64,000 bases of DNA from Prochlorococcus sp. AG-363-L02 (GCA_003280185.1 QCFP01000002.1:14024-78023), one strand, 5' to 3'; shown: positions 43,195 through 51,234, numbered from the stretch's first letter. Program-made: numbers and translations. Notes: generated by a model not told the origin, from the letters alone.

Positions 43195-44304
43195 GTGACT
43201 GATCAACCTAAGGAAGAAAGGAGCGAGAAAACACGAAGGCAATGGTTAGAGGTAATAGATCGATGGGAGAAAATGATTGCCAAAAGATCTGCTGATCCTG
43301 AGTTTCCTTCTGAAAAGTTGGATGAAATTAAAGAAGAGTTCAAAAAATGGGAAGTGTTTAAGGAGAGGATCGAAAATGGCTATACACCTCCAAACCCACC
43401 CATAAGGGGATATAGAAGAAGTACGGACGGCAAAAGCTGGCGTCCGATGACTGAAGAGGAAGCCGATGAAACGGATCGCATTTTATTGGACCCGGACACA
43501 TTGGTAACTACTGAGCCCACAGATGAAGACGAATATTTAGCAGGGGAAGAAAAGGAAGAGGATCTTTTCAAAGAGGGCGATGTTGGTGACTATTTGGACG
43601 ATTACTTTGACCCTAATAAACCCCTCCCTCCAGGGATCAAGATCGATCCCTTGCCTGGAGAAGAGGCAAAACTTTCACCTTCTAAAGCAAAAGCTCTTAT
43701 TGAAAAAGCCGAACGAGCAAGTCAGAAGCTGAAAGACAAAAAGAAGCTTCCTCGTTACGTATACCCGCTGGGGTTGTTGTTGGCATTACTACCTACCTCC
43801 CATCCTCTTGTTGGCTTGGCATGGGTATTCGTCATTTTCCTCCCCATGCTTGGGCATCCAAGATATTTCAATGGCAATTTTAAGGAGAACAGATTCTACG
43901 AAATACATAGATACGCCAACCATCCAATCGCTAAAAATAAAGAGCAAGCAATCGAGATTTGTAATTCAGAGATAGCTAAAGAGATAGCAGAAGGGCTAAC
44001 TAATGAGGGCGCAATAGTAGAAGTAATTAGCTCTAAATGTTTTCACGCCGGAACTACTAAACATCTCTTTAGTAAAAGCCTGAATCTTGAACCAGGCGAA
44101 ATATGTTCGGTAAATGGTTCAATCAAAACCCTAGAAGAGCGATTGATTCCAGATTCTCTAAGCGTTGGAGATCCCAATTGGAACAAGCCAAAAGTTAAAA
44201 CCATCCCGAATCAAGGAGGTATCTTTTATGAATGTAGAAAACCAGATGCACTAAGGAATAGGAATTGGTGGAGTCCCAAATTTGGATTAAAAATTGTGGA
44301 TTAA
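43195..44304 (+). CDS. Unknown membrane-anchored protein, cassette 1
   Basis: A 369-residue protein from a GTG with AGGAGG at 43181-43186. Residues 1-180 are highly charged: an Arg/Lys-rich start, then an acidic stretch with many Glu and Asp around 95-140. Two hydrophobic segments ('YPLGLLLALLPTS', 'LVGLAWVFVIFLPML') lie at about 187-218. The rest is soluble, with two Cys in 'SSKCFHAG' and 'GEICSVNG'. No domain recognised. It ends 3 bp before the DUF1810 fusion, so they form an operon. Confidence 0.72.
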   Translation: MTDQPKEERSEKTRRQWLEVIDRWEKMIAKRSADPEFPSEKLDEIKEEFKKWEVFKERIENGYTPPNPPIRGYRRSTDGKSWRPMTEEEADETDRILLDPDTLVTTEPTDEDEYLAGEEKEEDLFKEGDVGDYLDDYFDPNKPLPPGIKIDPLPGEEAKLSPSKAKALIEKAERASQKLKDKKKLPRYVYPLGLLLALLPTSHPLVGLAWVFVIFLPMLGHPRYFNGNFKENRFYEIHRYANHPIAKNKEQAIEICNSEIAKEIAEGLTNEGAIVEVISSKCFHAGTTKHLFSKSLNLEPGEICSVNGSIKTLEERLIPDSLSVGDPNWNKPKVKTIPNQGGIFYECRKPDALRNRNWWSPKFGLKIVD

Positions 44305-44307
44305 AAA

Positions 44308-45090
44308 ATGACTAATGGTTCCTTTGATTGGTTTCAAAGGCTTGGCCTTTCTAAGAAGAAAGTTTCCCGAGCCGAAATGAAACGCTTACTGTTTTCACTA
44401 CTGGGATTGTTGAAGGGTCGTAAGGCTGCCATGACTAGTAATCCATATCGAGATGGGATAGGTGGTTGGGAATTAGTTATGCATTGTGATTGCGATCCAG
44501 AGGACGATCCTCCATATTTCGATGTTTGGGAGCACAAAGATGGTCGTAGAGCCTGCATTTGGGAACACAAAGATGGACCTAGAGCCTGTGAAGGCCCTGG
44601 ATTCTCCGATGCCACTGATTTGGAATCGCTTCTAATTCAGGTAAAAAGAAGAGAAGAAATGAAAAATCGACTGGAAATCTTTCACAAAGCTCAGAATCTT
44701 GGCAAACCTAGTGCTTTTCAAATTGCCATCACCGAACTTCAATCAGGTCAAAAACAAAGCCATTGGATGTGGTTTGTTCTTCCACAGTTAGAAGAACTCG
44801 GCTCCTCGAAAATGTCTAAGGACTATGGGATTAAGGATCTAGAAGAAGCGAAGCTTTATTTAACTGATCCTCTTTTAAAGAAAAGGCTTCTAAATGTGAT
44901 CGAAGTGATTCAAAAACAACTTAAAGACCCAAAGATGAATCTGTCGAAACTAATGGGTAGCGAATTAGATGCAACTAAAACAATTAGTAGCCTCACATTG
45001 TTTGCGTGTGCTGGGCTTCCAATTCATTCGTTCTTAGAAGATCAACTTGGAGGGCTTTGTAAGCGGACTTTGGAACTTATTGATTTATGA
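44308..45090 (+). CDS. DUF1810 protein with an unknown N-terminal domain, cassette 1
   Basis: A 260-residue protein. Residues about 118-258 are DUF1810: 'FQIAITELQSGQKQSHWMWF', 'VLPQLEELGSS', 'LTLFACAG'. The first 115 residues are not part of that family; they include 'GIGGWELVMHCDCDPEDDPP' and an 11-residue unit present twice (WEHKDGRRACI and WEHKDGPRACE). The unit comes from a 33-bp tandem duplication at 44525-44590. Some DUF1810 relatives are linked to NAD/ADP-ribose-type enzymes, but no function can be given. Confidence 0.8.
   Translation: MTNGSFDWFQRLGLSKKKVSRAEMKRLLFSLLGLLKGRKAAMTSNPYRDGIGGWELVMHCDCDPEDDPPYFDVWEHKDGRRACIWEHKDGPRACEGPGFSDATDLESLLIQVKRREEMKNRLEIFHKAQNLGKPSAFQIAITELQSGQKQSHWMWFVLPQLEELGSSKMSKDYGIKDLEEAKLYLTDPLLKKRLLNVIEVIQKQLKDPKMNLSKLMGSELDATKTISSLTLFACAGLPIHSFLEDQLGGLCKRTLELIDL
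44525..44590 (+). repeat. 33-bp in-frame tandem duplication
   Basis: Unit 1 is 44525-44557 and unit 2 is 44558-44590, differing at about five positions. It lies within the N-terminal part of the DUF1810 fusion gene and duplicates 11 residues without shifting the frame. Confidence 0.85.
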
Positions 45091-45153
45091 GACTCAAAGT
45101 CGAAGTCCGAGAAAAAGGAATAGAAACTGATAGCTAATAAGACTATTAATAGC

Positions 45154-45321
45154 TTGCTAGAATTTTGCTAGAATAGATTTACGAAGATCGCTCAGATCCA
45201 TTGGTATCATTGGTTTATAACTGTTCATTAGCCAATACGAGATATTTTTGTCAGCCATTGCGATAAAAGAGGTTAGAAAGCTAATTGAGGGTTAGAGGCT
45301 TGCTGGAATTTTGCTGGAATT
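45154..45321 (-). repeat. EVE-site repeat copy 2
   Basis: Left repeats TTGCTAGAATT and TTGCTAGAATA at 45154-45175, core TTCATTAGCCAATA at 45224-45237, right repeats TTGCTGGAATT twice at 45300-45321. The minus strand encodes the EVE start MADKNISYWLMNS. The frame then runs through the left side as YKPMIPMDLSDL and stops inside the left repeat, a 33-residue ORF (45258-45157). The right half is nearly identical to copy 1 and the left half to copy 3. Confidence 0.8.
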
Positions 45322-45359
45322 TTGGCAAGTTTTCCCTCTCCCTATTTTGACTCATTCCT

Positions 45360-45827
45360 CTAGTTTGAGCTGTTAGTCCTTTTAAATCCATTTGCTTTCA
45401 TTGTTTCTTCGAATAATTGTTTCCTATAAGAAGGGCTGTATCTGGCCAATGCCTGTCTCTCATCCCAAAGAGGTGGCTGCCAAATTCTTTGTCCACACTC
45501 AACGCATTGCCACTTTGGTTCCATTCCTGTAATACAACAACCTCCACAAGTAATTTCTCCTGCTTCTTGTGCTCGTTGAAATTCTGGATCTTTGAAATCA
45601 GGTAGTCCGTAGAGAATTTTGGCAAGAGGCCCATGACCGCATATGGGGCATTGGTCGGGTCGTTCAGTACTTATTATTCTTTGTTCTTTTGCTCTTATTG
45701 CTCGTTGCTCTTCTAACCAGTCAGCGTGGCGTCTCGTTCGGATTGATTGAATAAAGGAACAGCCTGCTTTAGTAAGCCAGTGAACTAATGAAGCACTATT
45801 TCCCTTGAACGAAAGTTTAGAAGTCAT
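45360..45827 (-). CDS. Zinc-ribbon protein of unknown function, cassette 2
   Basis: About 155 residues starting MTSKLSFKGN. Four Cys pairs form a double zinc-ribbon-like region: 'CPICGHGPL', 'ITCGGCCITG' and 'WQCVECGQRIW'. The ATG at 45827 overlaps the upstream gene by 11 bp (ATGACTTCTAA). The longer open frame to 45899 would lie inside that gene. No family recognised. It is the last gene of a minus-strand chain. Confidence 0.65.
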   Translation of the reverse strand: MTSKLSFKGNSASLVHWLTKAGCSFIQSIRTRRHADWLEEQRAIRAKEQRIISTERPDQCPICGHGPLAKILYGLPDFKDPEFQRAQEAGEITCGGCCITGMEPKWQCVECGQRIWQPPLWDERQALARYSPSYRKQLFEETMKANGFKRTNSSN

Positions 45828-46650
45828 CGTCGTACACCTTGCCTGTTTTTCTAGACCAGCTCCACCTTTTGGCTTCTCCTTTACAAAGGTCGACCTCAAA
45901 CCTTTCCATTACCGACCAAGTTCGAGGTTGACTGGTTCCTGCTTTAACTCTCACATTGCATTCGTCCTCATAATCAGCCATATAACTTGGATTTACACCT
46001 GTACCTTTCAGCCGCTTTTTCAGCCTTTTGTCGTACTTCTGGATAACAAGGGTGATTGCCTTGGATTCCAATTCTTCCTGTAGCTCTTTAGGCTTTCCTC
46101 TCATGACTTCCTTGTAATAAGTAAGTAGAACCTTTTTATTTTCATGACCCATCTCTTTACCAGGAGATTGATTCTCTAGGCATAAAGGTGCCCACTTGTC
46201 ATAGGGAGAATGATTGACTGATGCCTGTTGAGGTTTCCCTGAAAATTTGCCCATGTTAGATCCGTAATAGACATCTCTTGGCTCATTCATTTCAGAAGGG
46301 TTAGGTGTTTTTCCATAGGCAACCTTCTTCCCTTTGCAATCAGCAAATATCCAGAAGATACTTGCATTGTCAGGCTCTTTATTACCTGCTCCTCTTATCC
46401 CTCCTGGTACATAAACACGTTTTTTAGAGTCCCAGCTATAAGTAGCACTCATAACTTTTACTCTTGTCCAACTTCCTTCTATCAATACTGGATCAGTTAA
46501 TTGAAAATGACGAGAGTGACAACCTGTTCCACAGCCATGATAAAAAGTGATGTCATCTTGAACTATGCCATTAAAGGTATTTGCGGCTTCTTCGTTAGCA
46601 AAAGCAGAGGACCCAGTAAGTATTAATAAAAGCAGTAATGGCCTAATCAT
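45817..46650 (-). CDS. Secreted protein of unknown function, cassette 2
   Basis: A 277-residue protein with a clear signal peptide (MIRPLLLLLILTGSSAFA, cleavage after AFA near residue 18). The mature part has several Cys, including 'HGCGTGCHSRHF' and 'CNVRVKAG', suggesting disulfides in the periplasm or lumen. No known domain was recognised. It overlaps the upstream 178-residue secreted gene by 8 bp and the downstream zinc-ribbon gene by 11 bp. Confidence 0.7.
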   Translation of the reverse strand: MIRPLLLLLILTGSSAFANEEAANTFNGIVQDDITFYHGCGTGCHSRHFQLTDPVLIEGSWTRVKVMSATYSWDSKKRVYVPGGIRGAGNKEPDNASIFWIFADCKGKKVAYGKTPNPSEMNEPRDVYYGSNMGKFSGKPQQASVNHSPYDKWAPLCLENQSPGKEMGHENKKVLLTYYKEVMRGKPKELQEELESKAITLVIQKYDKRLKKRLKGTGVNPSYMADYEDECNVRVKAGTSQPRTWSVMERFEVDLCKGEAKRWSWSRKTGKVYDDDF

Positions 46651-47179
46651 TCTTTATGTCCTCTGGCGAGAGTCCCTTCCATCCCCTGCAGTTCTCTTTG
46701 GAGTAGAAAGGGGATGAAGTAGTTGAACATCTTTTGATTGCGTCTTTTAGCAAAGTATCGCTCTCTACCTGATTCATCTTTCGATATTTACATTGATATT
46801 TGATGATTCCTTTTTTTGATGGTTCTTGGATCCAATTGTCATGCCATAGTTTTGAGGAAGAATATTTGTATGGAACTAACTTGCTTGCTTTTTCTTTGTA
46901 AGGGTAGTGGGACCAATAATAATAAGCATCATCTGAATAGTATTCTTTGGCAGAAAGTGGAAATTTAAATATTGCAGCGCCATCTCCCCTATCTTTGTAA
47001 TATCTACCAGGATTAATGATTACCCAGTGGTTTGGCTTTCCATCATCACATTCTAAGTGGATGCCCTCATTTGGATATCTATAGATTCCGGCAAGGGCTA
47101 GGTTGCTAGATGGTAAGAAGCAAAATGCCACTAGCAATATTTCTGTCAGCCTTTTTTGGTTTTCACTTAATACTCTCAT
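46643..47179 (-). CDS. Secreted protein of unknown function, cassette 2
   Basis: A 178-residue protein with an N-terminal hydrophobic stretch ('ILLVAFCFLPSSNLALAG', cleavage near residue 30). The mature chain is Tyr-rich, with 'GRYYKDRGDGAAIFKF' and 'SDDAYYYWSHYPYKE', and has four Cys. No domain recognised. Its ATG overlaps the TGA of the upstream 96-residue gene (ATGA). Confidence 0.66.
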   Translation of the reverse strand: MRVLSENQKRLTEILLVAFCFLPSSNLALAGIYRYPNEGIHLECDDGKPNHWVIINPGRYYKDRGDGAAIFKFPLSAKEYYSDDAYYYWSHYPYKEKASKLVPYKYSSSKLWHDNWIQEPSKKGIIKYQCKYRKMNQVESDTLLKDAIKRCSTTSSPFYSKENCRGWKGLSPEDIKND

Positions 47180-47466
47180 GCGTCATTCCTTATACCGAAA
47201 AGACTCCATAACCTTATAAAGAATCGCCCAAAAGGATTTGATATTTGAAGACATTTTTTTAGCTTTTCTATGTCTTGCCATCTTTTACTCTTCACTGACT
47301 TTGCACCTCTTTCCGCTAATGCCATTTGAACCATGGAATGAAGTTGCTCATCAATTGATGTCTCAATGTTATCGCTCCAATAGATATCTAATTTATGGAG
47401 TTGTCTTGTTGAAAGAGAGTTTGTTCTCTCAAGCCAAATTAGGAAATCGCCAGGTTCTAGACACAT
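47176..47466 (-). CDS. Small protein of unknown function, cassette 2
   Basis: A 96-residue mostly helical protein, MCLEPGDFLIWLERTNSLST..., with a basic C-terminus. It is 56 bp downstream of the HNH gene and overlaps the next gene by 4 bp. The start of a translation-coupled block leading into the two secreted proteins. No family recognised. Confidence 0.6.
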   Translation of the reverse strand: MCLEPGDFLIWLERTNSLSTRQLHKLDIYWSDNIETSIDEQLHSMVQMALAERGAKSVKSKRWQDIEKLKKCLQISNPFGRFFIRLWSLFGIRNDA

Positions 47467-47522
47467 AAGAAAATTGATTTGATTTGATTAAATTCATTTA
47501 TGATCGCCTTAATCTGAAATCA

Positions 47523-48491
47523 TTAAGGTGGTTTAGATGAGTTTAGATAAACAGGAAATAATTCACCTTTAAAACCAAGCCTGAGCATTCTTTGAATCCA
47601 AAACCTTTCAGAACACTGGGAATATTTATCTTTCTTTTGGATATTCTCCTTTGCCCATAGTGGCTGGTAATTTCTAAAATTAAAACATGTAAAAAATTGT
47701 TCTTTTTGATTTAAATCAAAGCTCTTACATGGTCTCACATGATCTAGATGCCATCCATTTATATTGTGATTTTCCCACTTCATCCCAACTTTAAATTGCT
47801 TTCTTATAAACTCTTTAAACTCATTGATGCTACAACCCAAGTATTTCAATGTTCTTTCTTCTTTCTCTAAGCTTTGATCTTTAAGTGCAATTAACAAAGT
47901 GCTTCTTACTAAATGGATCAGTTTATATGCAGGATCCTCTTTGTATCTTTTGATTTTATATTGAGTGGATCTTTTTCTCATCTTCTCATATCTCTCTCCA
48001 CCTTCAGAAATAATCTGATTTGTATAAGTATTTGCAATGACTTTCCTCAACTCTGGATTTTGACTTAACCAATTTCTTTTTGCTTCTGCTCCAGAACATT
48101 TTTTTGAGCAAAAGATTTTATCTTGCTGATAGGATGGAAGAATTAAAAATAATTTCTTGCATTCAGGACATTCTCTATATTCTTCTTTTCTTATGATCTC
48201 TTGTGCACGTGCTTCTTTAATTGAGGTGTCAATTATCTTTTGCCTGACTTTTATGCATTCTGAGCAATGACCACTGGATGTATATCTTGGCGCTAGATGA
48301 TTATTCTTACATGGGTTGGCATTGAAATACTGAGGTGAATAAGGTTTAACTGTTTTTGCAGATTGACGTGTCACGGGTAATTTATTCCATTCATTTGGGT
48401 ATGAGCCATTGGCTTCTAATCTTCTTTTCCTCGATCTTTTTATGTCTAATAGTTTCCTGCTGTGAGAAACTTGCTTACAAGTTATTGTCAT
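47523..48491 (-). CDS. HNH-type nuclease with zinc-finger N-terminal region, cassette 2
   Basis: A 322-residue protein. The C-terminal part carries the phage-style HNH core: 'GWHLDHVRPCKSFDL' followed by 'CFNFRNYQPLWAKENIQKKD', where the His and Asn residues fit the motif. N-terminal Cys pairs ('ECPECKKLFLI', 'FCSKKCSG', 'SSGHCSECI') suggest zinc knuckles. Freestanding HNH proteins of this kind are typical of phages. Its ATG overlaps the stop of the 121-residue gene (ATGA). Defence, homing and mobilisation are all possible. Confidence 0.8.
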   Translation of the reverse strand: MTITCKQVSHSRKLLDIKRSRKRRLEANGSYPNEWNKLPVTRQSAKTVKPYSPQYFNANPCKNNHLAPRYTSSGHCSECIKVRQKIIDTSIKEARAQEIIRKEEYRECPECKKLFLILPSYQQDKIFCSKKCSGAEAKRNWLSQNPELRKVIANTYTNQIISEGGERYEKMRKRSTQYKIKRYKEDPAYKLIHLVRSTLLIALKDQSLEKEERTLKYLGCSINEFKEFIRKQFKVGMKWENHNINGWHLDHVRPCKSFDLNQKEQFFTCFNFRNYQPLWAKENIQKKDKYSQCSERFWIQRMLRLGFKGELFPVYLNSSKPP

Positions 48492-48853
48492 TGTCTTACC
48501 CCTTTAAAACATTTAGGGCAAACTCTTAAATATTCGGGGTTAATGAATCGATGTCGCCCATTAAGTACATACCCACATGATGAGCAACGAAGAATGTAGT
48601 TAAACACTCCCCCTTCAACCTCTATTAAATTAGTAACTATCCATCGACCATATTTAGCGCCAATTGAAAACTCTTTAAGAGGCTTTAACATTACTCCTTT
48701 TCTTAGAAATGCATACTTAATCGAGGCTGCTATTTCCTTGTCAATGTTTTTGATGCGTGCAATGGCAAGTTGGAGATCTTTTGAAAGAGCCTGATTAGAT
48801 GCTTGATTACTGGAGGCTTGATCATCTTGGGGCAGTTGATTCATGGTCTTCAA
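48488..48853 (-). CDS. Zinc-ribbon protein, phage-like, cassette 2
   Basis: A 121-residue protein. A Gln/Asn/Ser-rich head (residues 1-30) precedes a helical middle and a zinc ribbon: 'GAKYGRWIVTNLIEVE', 'LRCSSCGYVLNG', 'VCPKCFKG'. The GxxxGRW...C-x-x-C pattern is common in phage HNH/AP2-linked proteins. It overlaps the flanking genes by 4 bp at each end, so three genes are translationally coupled. Confidence 0.68.
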   Translation of the reverse strand: MKTMNQLPQDDQASSNQASNQALSKDLQLAIARIKNIDKEIAASIKYAFLRKGVMLKPLKEFSIGAKYGRWIVTNLIEVEGGVFNYILRCSSCGYVLNGRHRFINPEYLRVCPKCFKGVRQ

Positions 48854-49110
48854 TATTTTTTGTATGAGTCGAATTGATAGGCAGTGATTAATACGCCATC
48901 AGCTTCAACTGCAATAACTCCACCTTGATCAAGTGCTTTCAGTAGATTTTTCCTTTCCTGATCCAGGTCTTTAAGGACTCTGCGGATTTGTTTTTTTCCA
49001 AGAATCATTTTGTCCCCTTGCGGGAACCCATAGCGTTGAGCCATCTCTATGGATGATTGGAGGATGCCTCGTTGCTGGATGCGTGATCCAAAGTGCTTTG
49101 TTTTTGCCAT
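48850..49110 (-). CDS. Small DUF4258-like protein, cassette 2
   Basis: An 86-residue protein with 'HFGSRIQQRGILQSSIEMAQ' at the N-terminus and 'GVLITAYQFDS' at the end, resembling the HaxxRxxxRGI ... ITxY pattern of DUF4258, a toxin-like (RelE-type) fold. The middle has an extra helical insert. The match is by eye only. First gene of the minus-strand chain, with the promoter in the 234-bp gap upstream. Confidence 0.55.
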   Translation of the reverse strand: MAKTKHFGSRIQQRGILQSSIEMAQRYGFPQGDKMILGKKQIRRVLKDLDQERKNLLKALDQGGVIAVEADGVLITAYQFDSYKKY

Positions 49111-49291
49111 GAAACTAAGTGGCTTGCGAACCTATCGTCTACGAGACTATTGTTATTGGTAGTAAGAGTATGCCAGTTCTAAAAGCGGCATAGAGCCAAA
49201 AGCCTTTAAAAATCGGGATTATTCCCCCCGAGGGCGTCACATTTCTCCTTGTATGGGAATCAAAATTGAATTTAGTTTTAGTTCTGTTATC

Positions 49292-49307
49292 ATGAGAGTG
49301 ATCTCAT
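49292..49307. promoter_or_regulatory. Palindromic putative operator between divergent cassette 2 genes
   Basis: ATGAGA (49292-49297), GTGA, TCTCAT (49302-49307): a perfect 6-bp inverted repeat with a 4-bp spacer, 37 bp before the ATG of the 393-residue gene. It lies in the 234-bp gap between the divergent 86- and 393-residue genes, which could share it. No regulator is assigned. Confidence 0.4.
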
Positions 49308-49344
49308 AGCAGATCTATACTTGCAGACGCTTTTGGAGTAATTA

Positions 49345-50526
49345 ATGAATCAAGCTGAGTTTCAGAGACAAGTTGATGCTGTGATTCGCTTTGATGAGGA
49401 GCAGCCTATGAAAAGACTTTGCGAGATAGCGAAAGAACGAGGCGATAAAGATTCGGTTGTGAAATTGAAGCAGGCACTTTTAAAGCTCAAAAAACAGAAG
49501 AGGAAAATAAATGAAGTGAATTTTGATCAATTCGCAGATTCAAGCAAAGAACAAATAATTTGCAATCTTTATAAAGAGACATCTCCACCTCTGGGCTATT
49601 TAGCGAAGAAATATAAAATAAAAATACCTGTCATTATAGAAATACTTTCCAGAAACGGAATTCAGGTTGATTCTGAAAATAGGGATATTAGGCCTGTTGA
49701 TAAAAGTAGAATAAAAATATTTGATGATTGGTTAACTGAAAACTCCGAATTAAAACTCGGCGAATTTGATGAAGAGCAATATCGGCTTTCATATGAGATA
49801 AATGTTGAATGTAAAAAGGGTCATAAATTCTCATCATCTATCACCAAGCTCAAGCGTAATAAGTCATGTCCTTTTTGCTCAGGAAAGAAAAACTATCAGG
49901 ACTATTTAAAACAAAAATCGTCTAATCTTCATACTTACAAATCAAATTTCTCGCTAATTAAACAACAAATAAATCTACGTTTAAGCAATAGTCACTCGTC
50001 AAGGTTGTCAGAAATACATGAATATTGTAGCAATAAGGGTGAAGTAAATTTCTTGAATAATAAAGAGACTGCAAGTGATGTGTTCTCTTCTGAAACGTCT
50101 TTTGCAAGATTTCTCCTAGAGAAAGCGATTGATTCTATGTATATAGATGTTCATGCTGAAAAGACAATTGATAGACTAGCGCATGGAATTATCCTTCACA
50201 GAATGGCAACCAAGGGATGGGAAATACTTAAAAATATTAGGTACGAGAATTGGCTCGCAAAATATAAGAATGAATTTGAAAAATTTTTAATGGAGATTGA
50301 GGAAAGCAAAGAGCAGATTTACTTTTCTGAATTTATGGAACAAGTTGACCCTCCTGATGGTGAAATTTATGAGCCAAGTATTTCTAAGGAGGCTTTTGAT
50401 GTTATATGGCCTATTGCAGTTCAAAGATCCCATCTTCTACCAGATCCTTTTTTACCTATTCATGAGGAAAATGTTCTTCTCGAGAAAAGGATAAAAGAAC
50501 GTTATGGGGAAAAGAGATTTAATTAA
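49345..50526 (+). CDS. Large protein with treble-clef zinc finger, cassette 2
   Basis: A 393-residue protein. The N-terminal 100 residues are helical and look DNA-binding ('LGYLAKKYKIKIPVIIEILS'). A zinc finger 'VECKKGHKFSSSITKLKRN', then 'SCPFCSGKK', follows at about 153-186; such fingers are seen in Vsr/HNH-linked proteins. The C-terminal 200 residues are helical with no recognised nuclease or recombinase residues. Tyrosine recombinase RHRY residues were looked for and not found. It ends about 60 bp before the left repeats of copy 3. Confidence 0.68.
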   Translation: MNQAEFQRQVDAVIRFDEEQPMKRLCEIAKERGDKDSVVKLKQALLKLKKQKRKINEVNFDQFADSSKEQIICNLYKETSPPLGYLAKKYKIKIPVIIEILSRNGIQVDSENRDIRPVDKSRIKIFDDWLTENSELKLGEFDEEQYRLSYEINVECKKGHKFSSSITKLKRNKSCPFCSGKKNYQDYLKQKSSNLHTYKSNFSLIKQQINLRLSNSHSSRLSEIHEYCSNKGEVNFLNNKETASDVFSSETSFARFLLEKAIDSMYIDVHAEKTIDRLAHGIILHRMATKGWEILKNIRYENWLAKYKNEFEKFLMEIEESKEQIYFSEFMEQVDPPDGEIYEPSISKEAFDVIWPIAVQRSHLLPDPFLPIHEENVLLEKRIKERYGEKRFN

Positions 50527-50586
50527 TATGTGAAGAATAAATTCTTGAAGCACTTGAATAATTCCAAATCATTTTACGGAATTTTT

Positions 50587-50732
50587 TTGCTAGAATTTTG
50601 CTAGAATAGATTTACCGAGATCGCTCAGATCCATTGGTATCATTGGTTTATAACTGTTCATTAGCCAGTAGTTAATTTCAGTCATATCAAGGGATCTTAG
50701 GGAATTGCAGTGTGTGAACACTGTGTGAATGG
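50587..50732 (-). repeat. EVE-site repeat copy 3
   Basis: Left repeats TTGCTAGAATT and TTGCTAGAATA (50587-50608), nearly identical to copy 2. The core TTCATTAGCCAGTA is at 50657-50670. Right repeats TGTGTGAACAC and TGTGTGAATGG are at 50711-50732, a different family. Minus strand ORF: MTEINYWLMNS then YKPMIPMDLSDL, stopping in the left repeat (50685-50590). It marks the junction of two cassettes with different end families. Confidence 0.8.
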
Positions 50733-50776
50733 AACCTGCTAGCAGGTATTAAGCCGGCCTTCATTGTGCCTCAGCA

Positions 50777-51097
50777 TTACGCATTGTTTTCACAGCTAGC
50801 TGATGATTTCTGACAGTCTTTTGTGAGTTGTTTTAGCCAAAGTTGTAATTCATTTAATGCGCCTACATCTAGTTTGTAGTAAACCCAGCGCCCACTTTGC
50901 CTATCAGTGATAAGGCCAGACTCTTTAAGGACCTTAAGGTGAAAGGAAATCTTGGATTGAGCAAGACCGATCTCTGCAATGAGATCGCAGACACATTTTT
51001 CTCCGTTAGACAAGGATTCAATGATTTGCAATCTCAGAGGATCCGCCAATGCTTTAAGCAGGTCTCTCGCCTGTGATTGGGCTACGACTGAACCCAT
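50777..51097 (-). CDS. arsR: ArsR-family arsenic-responsive repressor
   Basis: A 106-residue winged-helix repressor. The recognition region 'AQSKISFHLKVLKESGLI' is clear. Cys35 and Cys37 in 'GEKCVCDL', plus Cys95 and Cys102 near the C-terminus, could bind As(III). It is divergent from gap-arsJ across a gap containing a 36-bp imperfect palindrome, the likely operator. Binding of arsenite would release both promoters. Confidence 0.9.
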   Translation of the reverse strand: MGSVVAQSQARDLLKALADPLRLQIIESLSNGEKCVCDLIAEIGLAQSKISFHLKVLKESGLITDRQSGRWVYYKLDVGALNELQLWLKQLTKDCQKSSASCENNA

Positions 51098-51155
51098 TAA
51101 CGAAGCAGTTAAAGAAAAATCGATTTCATTTTATAAGAATTTGAGAATCTGCGCT

Positions 51156-51191
51156 CATCAACTAGATTTGACATATCAAAATAAGTTGATG
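51156..51191. promoter_or_regulatory. Probable ArsR operator between arsR and gap
   Basis: A 36-bp imperfect palindrome: left half CATCAACTAGATTTGACA (51156-51173) and right half TATCAAAATAAGTTGATG (51174-51191). The outer 8 bp (CATCAACT/AGTTGATG) are perfect, and the inner TTTGA/TCAAA also pair. It is 58 bp from the arsR start and 43 bp from the gap ATG, well placed to control both. Confidence 0.72.
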
Positions 51192-51234
51192 GGTTGATTT
51201 ATGAGGCCCTTCGACTTTTCTGCAATTGTCTTGC

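Noticed and set aside
43021..45340. The similarity of 43021-43110 and 45251-45340 could be a plain segmental duplication
   Set aside because: The similarity stops at the cassette ends and includes the same core and arm repeats as four further copies, so a site repeat explains it better.
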